Notes: generated from the letters alone by a model not told the origin. 64,000 nucleotides of DNA from Atherix ibis (GCA_958298945.1 OY282606.1:93999696-94063695); one strand, 5' to 3'. Counted from the stretch's first letter, positions 47,668-62,889 are shown. Numbers and translations: made by a program.

Positions 47668-48610
47668 ATGGAAAGTGAAAAATATGGAAAGTGAAAAAAA
47701 CCATTTTCGGCATATTTACTTTTTTGCTATAGAAAAGAAAAACATGCTGTTCAAGCAAGACAAAAATTATCCGATGTGTATGGAGAAGATGTGTTAAGTG
47801 AGCGCCAGCGCCAAAACTGGTTTGCAAAATTTCGATCGAGCAATTTTGATATCGAAAATGCACCACGTTCTGGAAGGCCAGTTGAAGCTGATGAAGACAC
47901 AATAAAGGCATTAATTGATGCAAACTGGTGAATAACAACTTGTGAGATCACTGCGAGATTAAATTTATCGAATTTGACCGTTCATGATCATTTTAAACGG
48001 CTAGGTTTAATCTCAAAGCTTGACATATGGGTTCCTCATCTTCTTACGGTGATTTGCTTCGCAATCGCCAAGAAATTGATCCATTTTTGAAGCGTATCAC
48101 CACTGGAGACGAGAAATGGATTGTCTATAACAACGTTAAGCGCAAAAAATCCTGGAGTAAAAAAGATGAATTGACTCAAAGCACTTCGAAAGCCAATATT
48201 CATAAAAAAAAAGGTTATGCTATATGTTTAATGGGTTTTTAAAGGAATCGTTTATTTTGAATTTCTACCGAGCAACAAAATTGGTCAATAGGAAAGGTAT
48301 AGTGTTCCAACAGGATAATGCGCAACCACATACAAGTTTGACAACTCGTCAAAAGCTTTTAGAGCTTGGATGGGATATACTACCATACACACCATACTCT
48401 CCAGACCTAGCACCTTCCGATTATCATTTGTTTCGGTCTCTACAAAAATTTGTAGACGGTAAAGCGTTTAATTCAAATGAGGAGGTCAAAAATCACTTGG
48501 ATCAGTTTTTTGCCAGCAAAGAAGAAAAATTTTATGTGCTTGAGATCATCCTACTGCCAGGAAGATGGCAAAGGGTATTGGATCGGACTGGACAATATTT
48601 AATTGAATAA
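47668..48610 (+). pseudogene. Mellifera-like mariner transposase, broken
   Basis: Readable: EDVLSERQRQNWFAKFRSSN, then ENAPRSGRPVEADEDTIKAL, DANW followed by TGA and ITTCEITARLNLS, a frame change at WVPHLLT versus SSSYGDLLRNRQE, and ITTGDEKWIVYNNVKRKKSW (first Asp). A deletion removes about 26 residues before LVNRKGIVFQQDNAQPH (second Asp), and YSPDLAPSDYHLF (third Asp) is intact. It ends GQYLIE. The TGA and the first frameshift are also in the copy at 50.5 kb. Confidence 0.9.
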
Positions 48611-48684
48611 AATATTAATTCACTATAATAAAATCTTCTTTCATTTTTATAAAAAAAAACGAAATTACTTCCTGGACAACCCAA
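47668..48684 (+). mobile_element. Mariner, family D (mellifera-like), 5'-truncated copy
   Basis: The right terminus, complemented, is TTGGGTTGTCCAGGAAGTAA, followed by TA (48,685-48,686). No left inverted repeat is found; the copy begins at the transposase start, where ATGGAAAGTGAAAAA is duplicated in tandem (47,668 and 47,684). The family is close to the mellifera subfamily by its TTGGGTTG ends and protein. Confidence 0.88.
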
Positions 48685-48686
48685 TA

Positions 48687-50320
48687 CATTAAAGCAATGA
48701 CCTAAAAATTGAAACTTTACTATTTTATTCAATAGAAAGTTATGCAGTTTTACATTAGCACCTGTTTCATTTAAACATTAACTTCCACGTTGGCACTCTA
48801 TGAATAACATCAGGTTAAATGATATTCATTTCATATTCAAAGCTTTATTCCTTTTATTTGTCATTTTTATCAGAGTTTTTGTAAATTTTAGAGATTTTTT
48901 TTATATCTTTTGTACATATTCATGTTGACAATTTCCTGAAAACTGTTTATGTTGACTGTATATGACTGATGATAAAAATAAGATGAGATTGAAAAGATTT
49001 GGAAGTTTTTGACAATATTACGAAAGTAAACTAAAAAATAATCGAAGATTACAAATGAATAGAAAAATTTACAATCTAACCTGAGGCAAATAGAAACAAA
49101 ATGTTTCTGAAAGGCTAAAAATATGATATATTGTAGAAAAATGTAGAATTTCTTTAAAGGTACAAAAAAGGTACCAGAGGAAAAATGCATTCCGAGATGA
49201 GCATAGAAGTTGATCCCTACTTTTGGATACTATTTCCAGTAAAGTCAATTCGAGGGCGGTTCTGATAAAGTACTATGTAACGGAACTAGGATGTAAGAAA
49301 TAGTCCTTAGAAAGTTTTCCATATTCCTTACTTACCTTTTGCAATAAAATGAGTTTTAAATAAAAATCGAATATCGATAAACGGGCAATTTTTATCATAG
49401 TTACTTTAACAAAAGTACTGTGCGAAAAAAGGGGTTATGATGAAATGCGAACAGAAAATTTACCCTCAAACGATTCTTGAATCTTTTATTATTTGTAGAA
49501 GGGCAGTCAGTTACACAATATACTATTCAAAGTAAAAGCTTTCGATTTCGAAATGAAACTGAAATATATGTACTTATAAATATTGTTGTAGATAAATATT
49601 TTATCATTTTTTTTGTAGTCGTGCTTTCCAATACACTTTAAGGATTTACTATCTGGTCGGAAATATATTCTAATGTCCTAAGCAAAGTGGGAAAGATGTA
49701 CTTACAATTCGACTTAGTGGATTTGTTTTTTACATTTTTTGATTATTGGCAAATGATTTTGACTTCGACTCTCATATCCGAGCGTATTCTTTCGAAGATA
49801 TTTTTTCAATATAAACAATCTGTCCCTCCTTTTAATATATTTAACTTATTGTTTTTATTTAGAGTTTATAGTTAATATTATTATAAGATTGAAAATATAA
49901 CTTTTATATATTAAAAATATTATTAAATGATAGTATTTATTGGTAATTAGTCCATCTAAAAAATCAATAAATATTGTAATTAACGTTTTGTTGAAATTTT
50001 AATAATGCTCATATTTAAGAAAATGTCACTAAATTTATTATATATATGTTAATGATAATTTGTAAAATGGTTTTACATTTTATCTAAGTGTGGTTGGTAC
50101 TAAAATAGTAAATAATCTCGTCATACTTAATGCTGATACATGCCCCCCGTTTGAAAAGAAATGCTTCTCTATCATTTTGGCCCCAACATTTTGAATTATA
50201 AGGAATACTGCAAATTGTCGATAGCTTTCCTTTTTAAAATTTGTTAACTTTTTAAGTAATTCCTTTCGAAGAAGTTATTTTGGGTAGCTATACACCCTCT
50301 GAGGTGTTGTTTCCATTCTT
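48687..50320. other. AT-rich stretch, no gene seen
   Basis: Nothing recognised on either strand. Confidence 0.45.
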
Positions 50321-50324
50321 TGTA

Positions 50325-50420
50325 GAATATCTGAAAGGCATCAATTGGAATTACCTTCAGTACCAATATGACGTCCCTGAAAGTAGTTTTTGGTCTTGTG
50401 GAATAAAAAATGGCCTATGG
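50325..50420 (-). pseudogene. Tc1/mariner-like transposase tail, family K (short)
   Basis: The complement of TCAATTGGAATTACCTTCAG followed by TACCAATATGACGTCC matches the family K tail (ELKxIPIExF and DVILV blocks) at 28.95 and 58.12 kb. Confidence 0.4.
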
Positions 50421-50547
50421 ACTGCGATCGGATAAATAGGGGAGGCTGCGAAAAACTTATTGATGGTGACAGGGGACATAGTTATGGTAGAGCATTCTAT
50501 TCCGATCTAAAGAAAATAATTCTTTTTCTGAGCATTTTAATAATATA

Positions 50548-51754
50548 TTGGCTTGTCCCGAAAGTAATTTCGTTTTTTTTCCCCAAAAGTGATTTCGTGC
50601 ATCAATATTTTATTCAATTAAATATTGTCCAGTCTGATCCAATATCCTTCGCCATCTTTCTGGAAGTAGCATCATTCCAGGCTCATAAAATTTTTCTTCT
50701 TTGCTGGCAAAAAACTGATCCAAGTGATTTTTGACCTCCTCATTTGAATTAAACGCTTTACCGTCTAAACATTTTTGTAGAGACCGAAACAAATGATAAT
50801 CGGAGGGTGCTAGGTCTGGAGAGTATGGTGTGTGTGGTAGTATATCCCATCCAAGCTCTAAAAGCTTTTGCCGAGTGGTCAAACTTGTATGTGGTTTCGC
50901 ATTATCCTGTTGGAACACTATACTTTTCCTATTGACCAATTCTGGCCTTTTTTCTTTAAGTGAATCATTTAATTTGTCCAACTGATGACAGTACACTTCA
51001 GAATTGATCGTTGTGTTGCTCGGTAGAAGCTCAAAATAAACGATTCCTTTGAAATCCCACCAAACAGATAGCATAACCTTTTTTTGATGAATATTGGCTT
51101 TCGAAGTGCTTTGAGTCGGTTCGTCTTTTTTACTCCAGGATCTTTTGCGCTTAACATTGTTATAGACAATCCATTTCTCGTCTCCAGTGGTGATACGCTT
51201 CAAAAATGGATCATTTTCTTGGCGATTGCGAAGCAAATCATCGTAAGAAGATGAGGAACCCATATGTCAAGCTTTGAGATTAAACCTAGCCGTTTCAAAT
51301 GATCATGAACGGTCGAATTCGATAAATTTAATCTCGCAGTGATCTCACGAGTTGTTATTCACCAGTTTGCATCAATTAATGCCTTTATTGTGTCTTCATC
51401 AGCTTCAACTGGCCTTCCAGAACGTGGTGCATCTTCGAGATCAAAATTGCTCGATCGAAATTTTGCAAACCAGTTTTGGTGCTGGCGCTCACTTAAACAT
51501 CTTCTCCATACACATCGGATAATTTTTGTCTTGCTTGAACAGCTTTTTTTTCTTTTCTATAGCAAAAAAGTAAAATATGCCGAAAATGTTGTTTTTCACT
51601 TTCCATATTTATAAGAGTATCAACCAAATCAATCGAGTTTTGAGGTCAGCTATCAAAATATATGATTATGCGGCTTAAGTGTGAAGTTGGTTGTGAAAAA
51701 ATACAATTAATTCCTCTGTTGGGAAACAATGTAATTACTTTCTTGACAACCCAA
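50548..51754 (-). mobile_element. Mariner, family D (mellifera-like), full-size copy
   Basis: The left end TTGGCTTGTCCCGAAAGTAA follows TA (50,546-50,547). The right end, complemented, is TTGGGTTGTCAAGAAAGTAA, followed by TA (51,755-51,756). At 1,207 bp it is nearly complete. Confidence 0.93.
50610..51606 (-). pseudogene. Mellifera-like mariner transposase, broken
   Basis: It starts MESEKQHFRHILLFCYRKEK. A one-base deletion in GAAGATGTTTAAG gives an early stop (the other copy has GATGTGTTAAG). DANW-TGA-ITTREITARLNLS and the frame change after WVPHLL are shared with the other copy. From 51,263 a 217-codon frame is open: ITTGDEKW (first Asp), LSVWWDFKGIVYFELLPSNT, FQQDNAKPH (second Asp) and YSPDLAPSDYHLF (third Asp), ending GQYLIE. 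All three catalytic Asp codons are present, but the DNA-binding half cannot be made. Confidence 0.92.
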
Positions 51755-51919
51755 TATATAATTGTTGGCATCTATTGATGTGAGAATAAAAACAAATAGG
51801 TTGAAATTTACTATATTGACAGTTCTGTCATTCAGTAGATGGTTTACCATTTGTTATATAATGTCAAATCCATTATGGAAATGGTAGCTGGTTTTTGAGA
51901 AAGAATTATCATTTTCATT

Positions 51920-52350
51920 GAGATGGCTTTGTTAGCAAGCAAAATTGTACCATTTATGTGTAGTCATCTGATTATTCAACACCAGTTATTGAAGAATCAT
52001 AACTTTCATTACATTTCACTGTACACGGTGAGTTCTATGGGCAGAAATCACTGGTCCGTATTTGTTTACGAAAATGAGGCTGGTGCTATAGTTACTGTCA
52101 ACGTAGTGCGTTACAGGGACATGGTAACCAATTTTTTATTGCCTTTTTTTGATAAAACGGCTATTGACAACGACTTGAAAGCCAAATTCAATGGCATCTA
52201 ATTTCGGGAAGAGGTGTTGTCAATTGACCACCAAGATCAAGTATTGAACAGCGCAAAACCAATAGTGAACACGTCATCCGTAAAATAGAGCTCGAATTAT
52301 GCAAAAATGTTATCGAAGTATCGATGTTTATAAACGTAGTCATCGTGAAA
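51920..52350 (+). pseudogene. SRGGHL-type transposase relic, unit 1 of the tandem array
   Basis: YENEAGAIVTVNVVRYRDMV then TNFLLPFFDKT (52,066-52,160) matches the family block FENxxGxxVTVNxxRYRxMITNFLxP. A deletion follows. Near 52,280-52,330 the remnants parallel the HxIEPELCKNVIE part. The same relic is found upstream of gene copy 2 (60.4 kb) and in unit 3 (62.9 kb). Confidence 0.75.
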
Positions 52351-53410
52351 TTTTTTTTTCATAAATGGCAAAAATGCGTTTTCATTTAAAACTTAAAAAA
52401 AATGTTCTAATAGGTCGATATTCATATAAATAGATTTTTATTCAAAAAAATTCGATAAAAACATTTATTCAAATAAAATCTAAAACGATAAAAAAATAAA
52501 TTTTATATGCCAACAAAAAAAAACAAGTTCTATTTTATATATACATATAAAAAATTTCGTAAATAAGATATTCTAAAAATTAGGAACAAAAACCTGATTT
52601 TATAATAGAATTTAGGGAAGTTGTGATAAGGTGATTGACCATTTCTTAAGTCATTTGACCATTTAAATTTGGATTCAAAGAAATCATGTTTAAAATTCGA
52701 AAGTATATATTTCTATTTTTATATATGTTTATACACACACACATGAATCCCAATGAATTACAAACTGCAAAGTATATGAAACTAATCGCCTTTTTGCTTA
52801 TAATTTAATACTTATTAACAATTTCCCAATAGGAAACCAATATTTTGCTAAGATTCTGTCAAAAATTATTGTTAGATTATCTACTGAATAGATACAGTCT
52901 CATATGACAGGACTGCCTACTTACAGTTTCTCTGATAATTAAATATCTACGAATTTATTTAATGATAACAATTTATATATATTTTTAATCTTCTATAATT
53001 ATTTAACTATTTTCAATTATATTCGTTGTGAAGGTGAAAATTAAACTGTATTATTATTGGTTATAAAAGTTTGAAAGAATATAGGAAAAGATCTATCCGC
53101 TGCTGTACAAAATGTTCTTTCGTTCTATTTCTTTCGTTGTTAAATTTTATGGAAATTCAAAGCAGCCACCTATATTATCACATACAACTATTTATGTTTT
53201 TGTGATATTGCTACGTTCAAATAGTTTACGTATTGGTAAAAATATGCAATAAAAAACATAATCATACTATTCACAAAACCAATCAGAATTCATTTGGGAA
53301 AGCATAAAACTATAAGCAAATAAATTTTTGCAAATATTAAAAATTATGTATTTAGAATTCCAACAGATCATTAGATAAAATTGCTTATAGAAATGAACAC
53401 AATCCCATAT
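52351..53410. other. Non-coding part of tandem unit 1
   Basis: No gene. 52,360-52,880 is repeated at 63,184-63,705 (unit 3), and 52,955-53,410 is repeated at 60,770-61,165 (unit 2). Unit 2 lacks about 600 bp corresponding to 52,340-52,950. Confidence 0.8.
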
Positions 53411-53473
53411 AACAGTGTCATTCACCCGACTAGTATATTGGGTTATTAGTGCTCCACAAGAATCTATAAAAAG
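53411..53473 (+). promoter_or_regulatory. Upstream block and TATA box of Gly-Thr gene copy 1
   Basis: A block AACAGTGTCATTCACCCGAC then TAGTATATTGGGTTATTAGT is nearly unchanged upstream of copy 2. It is followed by TATAAAAAG at 53,465-53,473 and a TTAGT initiator-like motif at 53,492-53,496, 27 bp from the TATA start. The ATG is about 62 bp further on. Confidence 0.7.
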
Positions 53474-53555
53474 GCAGATTCGTTTTATATTTTAGTATTT
53501 TTTATTTGATGTTCGTCAAGGAGAGTTTACGGTATCGGGTTTTCTATTGGTTGCA

Positions 53556-56039
<2,484 letters not shown>

Positions 56040-56040
56040 T

Positions 56041-56109
56041 AAAACATTTTTGAGAAGTGCCCTAAGTCGTAAAACTAGACATAATTTACACAAATACGGA
56101 AAAAATTGA
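56041..56109 (+). other. Severed last codons of Gly-Thr gene copy 1
   Basis: Reading from the base after the duplicated T gives [20 protein letters not shown] then KN and TGA. It matches the C-terminus of copy 2 ([20 protein letters not shown]) in frame. It is basic and rich in Arg, Lys and His. Confidence 0.9.
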
Positions 56110-56794
56110 TAATTTTTATTATGAAAAACTAAGAACTTCTCAATGAAGGGTTTGATAATTTTTGTTTTTCATTCATTATTTTAAGTACTAGTAAAAATGT
56201 TGCACAAGTGATGAATATGCAAAATATATTTATATAACCAATTAACAATATCTTTGGTTTGTTGTTTTTATACCGTAGACGCTAGTGAATATTCGTGGTA
56301 CCACAATTGAACATATTAAATGTCGAAGTATTTATATTTAATTGGTTAAGATACTTAAATTTGTTAATATATTGTGAAAAGTGTCTCCCAGCATAGTTTT
56401 ACGTTGGACATAGTTTTTTGTTACGTTGGTGTGAGAATTGTACATGAATGCCGAGCATAGTAAAAGTTTGTTCCCTGAATAGGGCTTACTGGTAAGGTTA
56501 TTGCTATTTTTCGGTATTGAACCTTCCCATCCTCCCTAGCACATATGAAAAAATGCTGTTTTTTCGAAATCATAATAATTTTATATAATCCGCATAAAAA
56601 TATAGGTAATAGTTAAATTACAAAAATTTAACGAAGCGAATAAATAAAGCCATGAACCAATAAAACGCAGCCCGAAAAGTGCATAGTTTAACTTTCCGAA
56701 AGTAGACTTAATTAATAATTGTCGTCCTGTCCACATTTAAAATTCAGATTACAATGAAATTTTTATTTTATTATATTATTTGGCCCTTACCATT
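56110..56794. other. AT-rich stretch, no gene seen
   Basis: Former 3' flank of copy 1; nothing recognised. Confidence 0.4.
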
Positions 56795-57130
56795 ATACAT
56801 AGAATATATCATCATTCAAATGACCACCACGAGACTTGTAGTAGAACCCGATCCTTTTGAGGTAATTTTCGATGAGTTTTTCGCACGTACGTCAATTACT
56901 TGACGGTTTTTGGTTATTTTTGTAAATGCGCTTTGGCAAATAGATGATCTTTCGCTTCGTGAAAACTTGTTCGTATAATAAAGTTGAAATTTGTGCGGCC
57001 TATGGCGCCGTTTTGTTGAAACCACATATATTTCAAAATGAAATCTTCAAGTTCAGACCAAACAACTCTCTTCTAAAATAGTCATAGTACCATTTTTTGG
57101 TGTGAACTTTGTTTTTAAGGGTCAATGATA
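56795..57130 (-). pseudogene. SRGGHL-type transposase relic, deleted
   Basis: On the minus strand WFQQNGAIG (second-Asp block, Asp to Asn) near 57,000 is followed by FNFIIRTSFHEAKDHLFAKA and then LQVSWWSFE, which in the shifted frame is the SRGGHLND end (CAAATGACCACCACGAGACT on the plus strand). The third-Asp region is deleted or scrambled. Confidence 0.6.
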
Positions 57131-57610
57131 AGTTCATGCCAAAATATGCACATCAGACAACAACTTTTCGTGCATACGATGGCTTTTTCACACTTGCAAG
57201 AAAGTTTTCACAATAATATCTTCTAAATTTTTGCATATAATTAAAATTATGAACGAGTGGATATGGAAAAATTTACAAAGCAATTTATGAATAAAAGATT
57301 TTCAATTACTGAAATTAACATCATATTTTTGATGCATTAAATATATTAGAAATTTTGATACTCCCAATGAGATCCAGAAAGATCTGGCCGTTAGAGTATA
57401 ATTAATTCTTTTATTTATCAGGTCCCGTTGTTAGAAATCTCCTTTCTAAGATGCTCGATATTATTTTTGCCTTTTTTTCCCTTTTACTTAAAAAGGTAAA
57501 AAGGACGAGTGTTTATTATATATTACGCAGCGTTACTTCCAAGTGATTTAAAATCCTGATTATTATGCTTTGCTTCCTGCATCTGCTGTGTTTCTAAGGG
57601 TAGTATTCTT
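57131..57610. other. No gene identified
   Basis: AT-rich; nothing recognised. Confidence 0.35.
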
Positions 57611-57990
57611 GGTCCCACTTTATGTAATTGTTATACATCTGACATTCACACCTCTACTAATACATTTTTAAGACTACATTGGTAGACAACACCACAGTAC
57701 TAACATGTTATTAAAATTTAATCGCTTCTTCCAGTAAACTACAAAACTACATACACAAAAGGAGAGTTAAAGTCAATGAGCGAAATCTTGTCCTTCTATT
57801 CAGTTCAATGGGAGAAATACTTCCACTTACAATAAAATACGTACGCTACTCCAATCTTGAATCTTACATTAATGAGACATTAACTTGGAGTCCTCACACA
57901 AGACTTAAAAGTCTTGGAACTAAACAGACGCTTTTAAATTCGTATGCACCTACTTAACACTCGTTCTAAATTTTAAGTGAAGATTAAATT
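57611..57990 (+). pseudogene. Jockey-like LINE fragment
   Basis: AGVSKGSILGPTLCNCYTSD (57,590-57,650, one frame change) is the AGVPQGSILGPxLYNxYT motif. KVNERNLVLLFSSMGEILPL follows in the position of the VNEQKxxxVxFTLxxE block, then ETLTWSPHTR. Decayed. Confidence 0.65.
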
Positions 57991-58114
57991 TCTTCTGAAC
58001 GACTTGTAGCAGAAAAGTCAAGTGACAATTTTTTTTAATTTTTATCCAACATTCCTTCTAAAGTAAGTCTTTTGAGTAAATTTACGTCGGCTGTGTCCTT
58101 TTTTGTATACTTCA

Positions 58115-58290
58115 TAAGGCTTCAAGTTGCATCAACTGGAATAGCCTTCACTCCTCGGTTTTACTACTTTGGCTGCTATCGGTAGCACCAAGATGACGTC
58201 CTTTCAAGTGTTTTTTTAATTTTTGGGACAAAATAAAATCAAATGGTCATAAATCAGGGGAGGTAGGGGTCAATGAAAAACATGAGCAAA
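58115..58290 (-). pseudogene. Tc1/mariner-like transposase tail, family K
   Basis: On the minus strand LTPTSPDL-stop-PFDFILSQKL then KKHLKGRHLGATD corresponds to YSPDLAPCDFFLFPKLKKxLKGRHFGTxD, with the third catalytic Asp still present. The rest of the element is not recognisable. Confidence 0.65.
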
Positions 58291-58432
58291 TGTCACATTT
58301 TGGAAGACAAACATAATAGTAGCTGAAAAACTGCATGCAGTCGTCTCTTTCACAAAATTCCGACTGTTTTATCGCCGAAATAGATCTTGTTTTAATTTAA
58401 CGCTTGAAGTTCAAATATTGCCATACTATTAA

Positions 58433-58627
58433 GTGTTTTGTTATGTGAGAATCAACGCGCATAAAAACCATCAAAAAATCAAGCGGCACAGCTCGTTTGA
58501 AAACAAGCGGCGATTCCAGCAGGCAAAGAAGCACGAAAACAAACGTCGCGTGCGGAAAGCTTTATATGTTGTTCGTTATAAAAAAAGTTTATTGAAGCTT
58601 ATCCTTTCATTATTATTCACTTGTTAG
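58433..58627 (+). other. Short Arg/Lys-rich ORF, origin unknown
   Basis: A 64-codon frame with HKNHQKIKRHSSFENKRRFQ, KKHENKRRVRKAL. The DNA is richer in G and C than its surroundings. It could be part of an old transposon leader or chance. I cannot support it as a gene. Confidence 0.15.
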
Positions 58628-58789
58628 ATGCTCAATGTGTGTTCCTATTTGCTTTTGAAAGTGTTGGAAAAATTTAACTTGTTGGTTTTACGTAAATTTA
58701 TAATCAAATTTGTAGATAGTATGAGCTTAAACAATTCAAATTAAATTAATGATCAAGTATTTGTTTAACCAGATAGAAAAACACATCTT

Positions 58790-58960
58790 CCTTTTGGAAC
58801 TACAATATTACATCCAATAAATTAACTATATGTGCCTATGGACTCGAACTTTGGGGTTCAACTAATCATACCAATTACCATCGAATTTAAATCTTACAAT
58901 CTCGAATTCTTCGAAAAATTGTCAATGCTCTCTTTTATGTAGTAAACTGGTGATCTAAAT
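58790..58960 (+). pseudogene. Jockey-like LINE 3' fragment
   Basis: CAYGLELWGSTNHTNYHRI then LQSRILRKIVNALFYV: the end of the RT and linker as in other members here. It is likely the continuation of the piece at 57.6 kb. Confidence 0.7.
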
Positions 58961-59760
58961 GTACAATTTGCTCCTGAACTAATATAAAAAATTCCATCCT
59001 GTTCCTAGTTTTTCAATGATTTTTCTTGAGTAGCGATAATTATTTTCTATAAAATTTGTTTGACTTGAAGCAAAAAAGCATTCAATTTGAGAAAATAAAC
59101 AAAACCGATTTGATTGAAGAAAACTGAAAAGAATACGTGATTTTGGTTTGTTTTCGTACAATTTAATATTTATTGTCTTTTAAAATCAATAAAATGTCCT
59201 GTCGACATTGTTTGAAATGATCTGGAAAAATCCAACTTTAATGAGATATTATCGAAATTGAATATTTAATAAACTCATAACTTTAGGACAAATCGATTAT
59301 AGTGTTTAACAAGAAAGAATTCCTCTAAAACACCAAAGGGCTTTTCCCGATTTTTAATTTGTTTAATACTTAAAATTTATTGAAACTGAAACTATTCTCT
59401 TGAATAACGAATTTAATCACGTTAAGGAAAAACAGTTCTTCTAAGTGCCAAGACAAGATCCAAGTCATCCCTTAAACTTTTTGTTGAATTCAAAGGATAA
59501 AACGGGGATTTAACTATTGTGGTAGTTTATAAACAGAAATGGTTGTACTCAACTCTAATGGCACAATTTGAAATTTTCATACTGAAAAAATTTCACTTTT
59601 AGTTAAGAAAATATTATTTGTTCGTCTTTTATTTCCTTATACATTTTTCAGCTGCAGATTTTCGTTCGTACCACATTTCCTTTTCCATCTTAACAAATAA
59701 TTTGATCTTCCTTTCTTCTGCAAATTATATTAGTATTATACATTCCATAAAGCAGTTAAT
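58961..59760. other. AT-rich stretch, no gene seen
   Basis: Nothing recognised on either strand. Confidence 0.4.
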
Positions 59761-60270
59761 TTTAAAATCGTCATTGCCACCTATGCAGATGTTACGGCCA
59801 TTCTGAATACCTATATAAATCCTGACATAGCTTCTTATAACTTATAATCTCAATATCCACTATTTCTGATCCTGGTCTACGGCATGGAAACTGAACGCAA
59901 ATGACCAGAAAACTTTTGATAGGGAGTCAAATTACTTTAAATTTTTGCCAGAAGGCACATACTCCTTTATATCTTAATGGCATATTGATTTGACAATTTC
60001 TTTAAGTGCGTTATTTACAATTTTATCTAGTAAAGATATCAACATCAAACCCACATACTAGACTAAAAAGATATAACACTAAGACTAATGGACAACCCTT
60101 CAAAACTAACAATAAATTGTTAATATAAAACGCAATTATAAAACCAATTTGGAGTTACGAAATTGACCGTTGGAGTCCCAACCAAGCTTTCCGATTCCTA
60201 TCAACCAAATGCTCCAATTCCAATCGCCTCCTTTTATGTTCGACGAATTATATTTGATCATATTTACATT
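59761..60270 (+). pseudogene. Jockey-like LINE fragment with the polymerase YADD region
   Basis: TYADVTAILNTYINPDIASY (59,768-59,830) is the FADDTAIL motif with the second Asp of ADD changed to Val. It is followed by WKLNANDQKTF-like and LYLNGI-like blocks and, near 60,140-60,240, an IWSYEIDRWSPN then AFRFLST tail as in other copies. Broken frames. Confidence 0.65.
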
Positions 60271-60309
60271 TTTTATTTCTATAAAATAATGTTAAATTTT
60301 TAAAATGCA

Positions 60310-60770
60310 AAATATATAATTTTTGGTATCTATTGACGTGAGTAAAAAAATAAATAGGTTGAAATTTACTATATTGACTGTTCTGTCAATATTTTTATAC
60401 GAAAATTGTATTCAAATAATTCAAATCCATTATGGAAACGGTCGGTGGTGCTACAGAGACATGGTCACCAATTTTTTATTGCCTTTTTTTGATGAAACGG
60501 TTATTGACGACGACTTGTGATTTAACAGAAAATAATCGGTTAAGTGAAAGCCAAATTCAATGGCATCTAATTTCGCGAAGAGGCGGTGTCAATTGGCCAC
60601 CAAGATCAAGTAATTTAACGAGGTTGGAATTCTCGTTGTTAGACTATGTGGGAGATAAGGTTTATGAAAATAGTCCACGCACAATTGAAGAGCTCAAAAC
60701 CAATATCAACCGCTAAATAGAGCCACACTTATGCAAAAATATGATCGAAATATCGATGTTGGTACACTTA
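60310..60770 (+). pseudogene. SRGGHL-type transposase relic, unit 2 of the tandem array
   Basis: RYRDMVTNFLLPFFDETVID near 60,450 and, after a frame change, HLISRRGGVNWPPRSSNLTR then LEFSLLDYVGDKVYENSPRT then IEELKTNINR. The third-Asp block WPPRSxDLTPLDFFL is altered to SSNLTRLEFSL. It aligns with 51,920-52,350 and 62,915-63,180. Confidence 0.8.
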
Positions 60771-61164
60771 ATAATTTAATGATAACATTTAATATATTTT
60801 TAATCTTCTATAATTATTTAACTATTTTCAATTATATTCGTTGCGAAGGTCAAAATTAAACTGCATCATCGTTGATTATAAAAGTTTGAAAGAATATAGG
60901 GGAAGATCTATCCGCTGCTGAATGAAATGTTCTTTCGTTCTATTTCTTTCGTTGTTAAATTTTATGGAAATTCAAAGCAGCTAACTATATGATCATATAT
61001 AACTATTTATGTTTCTGTGATATTGCTACGCTCAAATAGTTTACGTATTGGTAAAATTATGCAACAAAAAACTTAATCATACTATTCACAAAACCATGCA
61101 GAATTAATTTTTGAAAGCATGATACTATGGAAAATTGCTTATAGAAATGAAGACAATCCCATAC
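60771..61164. other. Non-coding upstream part of tandem unit 2
   Basis: Closely similar to 52,955-53,410 upstream of copy 1, with a ~70-bp deletion near 61,125. Confidence 0.8.
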
Positions 61165-61227
61165 AACAGTGTCATTCACCCGACTAGTATGTTCGGTTAT
61201 TAGTGCTCCATAAGAATCTATATAAAG
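61165..61227 (+). promoter_or_regulatory. Upstream block and TATA box of Gly-Thr gene copy 2
   Basis: The block AACAGTGTCATTCACCCGAC then TAGTATGTTCGGTTATTAGT differs at only two positions from copy 1. TATATAAAG follows at 61,219-61,227, and a TTAGT motif at 61,246-61,250, 27 bp from the TATA start. Confidence 0.7.
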
Positions 61228-61249
61228 GCAGATTCATTTTATATTTTAG

Positions 61250-62149
<900 letters not shown>

Positions 62150-62162
62150 TTTGTGTTATTAA

Positions 62163-62168
62163 AATAAA
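62163..62168 (+). terminator. Poly(A) signal candidate for copy 2
   Basis: AATAAA lies 14 bases after the TAA stop. Copy 1 does not have it at the same place. Confidence 0.5.
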
Positions 62169-62169
62169 A

Positions 62170-62889
62170 TAACTTCTCATTTAACATTTTAGAAAAATGT
62201 TTTTATCAGGTATAATTTGTATGCTTGATTTTCTAGTTGTAAAAATTACTTTAGTCTTTTTTTGTGGGTTGCTACTTTCATTAATTTTTTAAATCAGTTT
62301 TCGCTGTTTCATTAAGGTTTTTATACTATTGTAAATTGCTTTGATTTCTTGAAGGAACTAAGCCAGTGTCTAACGATTACGTTTGATATAGTATTTGTCG
62401 TATAGTATTCGATAGTATTTATATAATGTTATCTAAACATGTTATTGTAGTATTGAATATTTAGATAGTATTTCGATACGATTATGTTGAGTGTGCTACC
62501 GAAGCATCAAAGTAGTTAGTTTTACTATCGTCTTCAAATTTACAGAATTACAAATGTACTTGTAGGAAAATTCTTTATTTGATAAGCTCATTAGCGCGTC
62601 ATATAAGTAAAATTATAATTTTTTAACTTAAATAAAAAATACGCGATGAAGTTTCACATTACATTTTGTGATTTTGGGTGAACATAATGAAAATGGTGGT
62701 AATGGCGATGTATGAATTTTACTTAAATATGCGCGGGTTTTTAATTCAACTAGAAATATTTAAGTTTTACTGGTATTCTAGACATCTGAACAATGGTTTT
62801 AAGGTTTATACGCTCTTCTTCACTCTGCTGTTTATTTATTTTAAAGAATATCATGGGTTCAATTAATAATTTAGTAAATAATCTTGCAT
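62170..62889. other. AT-rich spacer between units 2 and 3
   Basis: No gene. A short ORF at 62,678-62,866 has no support. Confidence 0.4.

Noticed and set aside
58433..58627. 64-codon basic ORF as a new gene
   Set aside because: No homologue, codon signal or promoter seen; it lies among transposon debris. Kept only as a low-confidence note.
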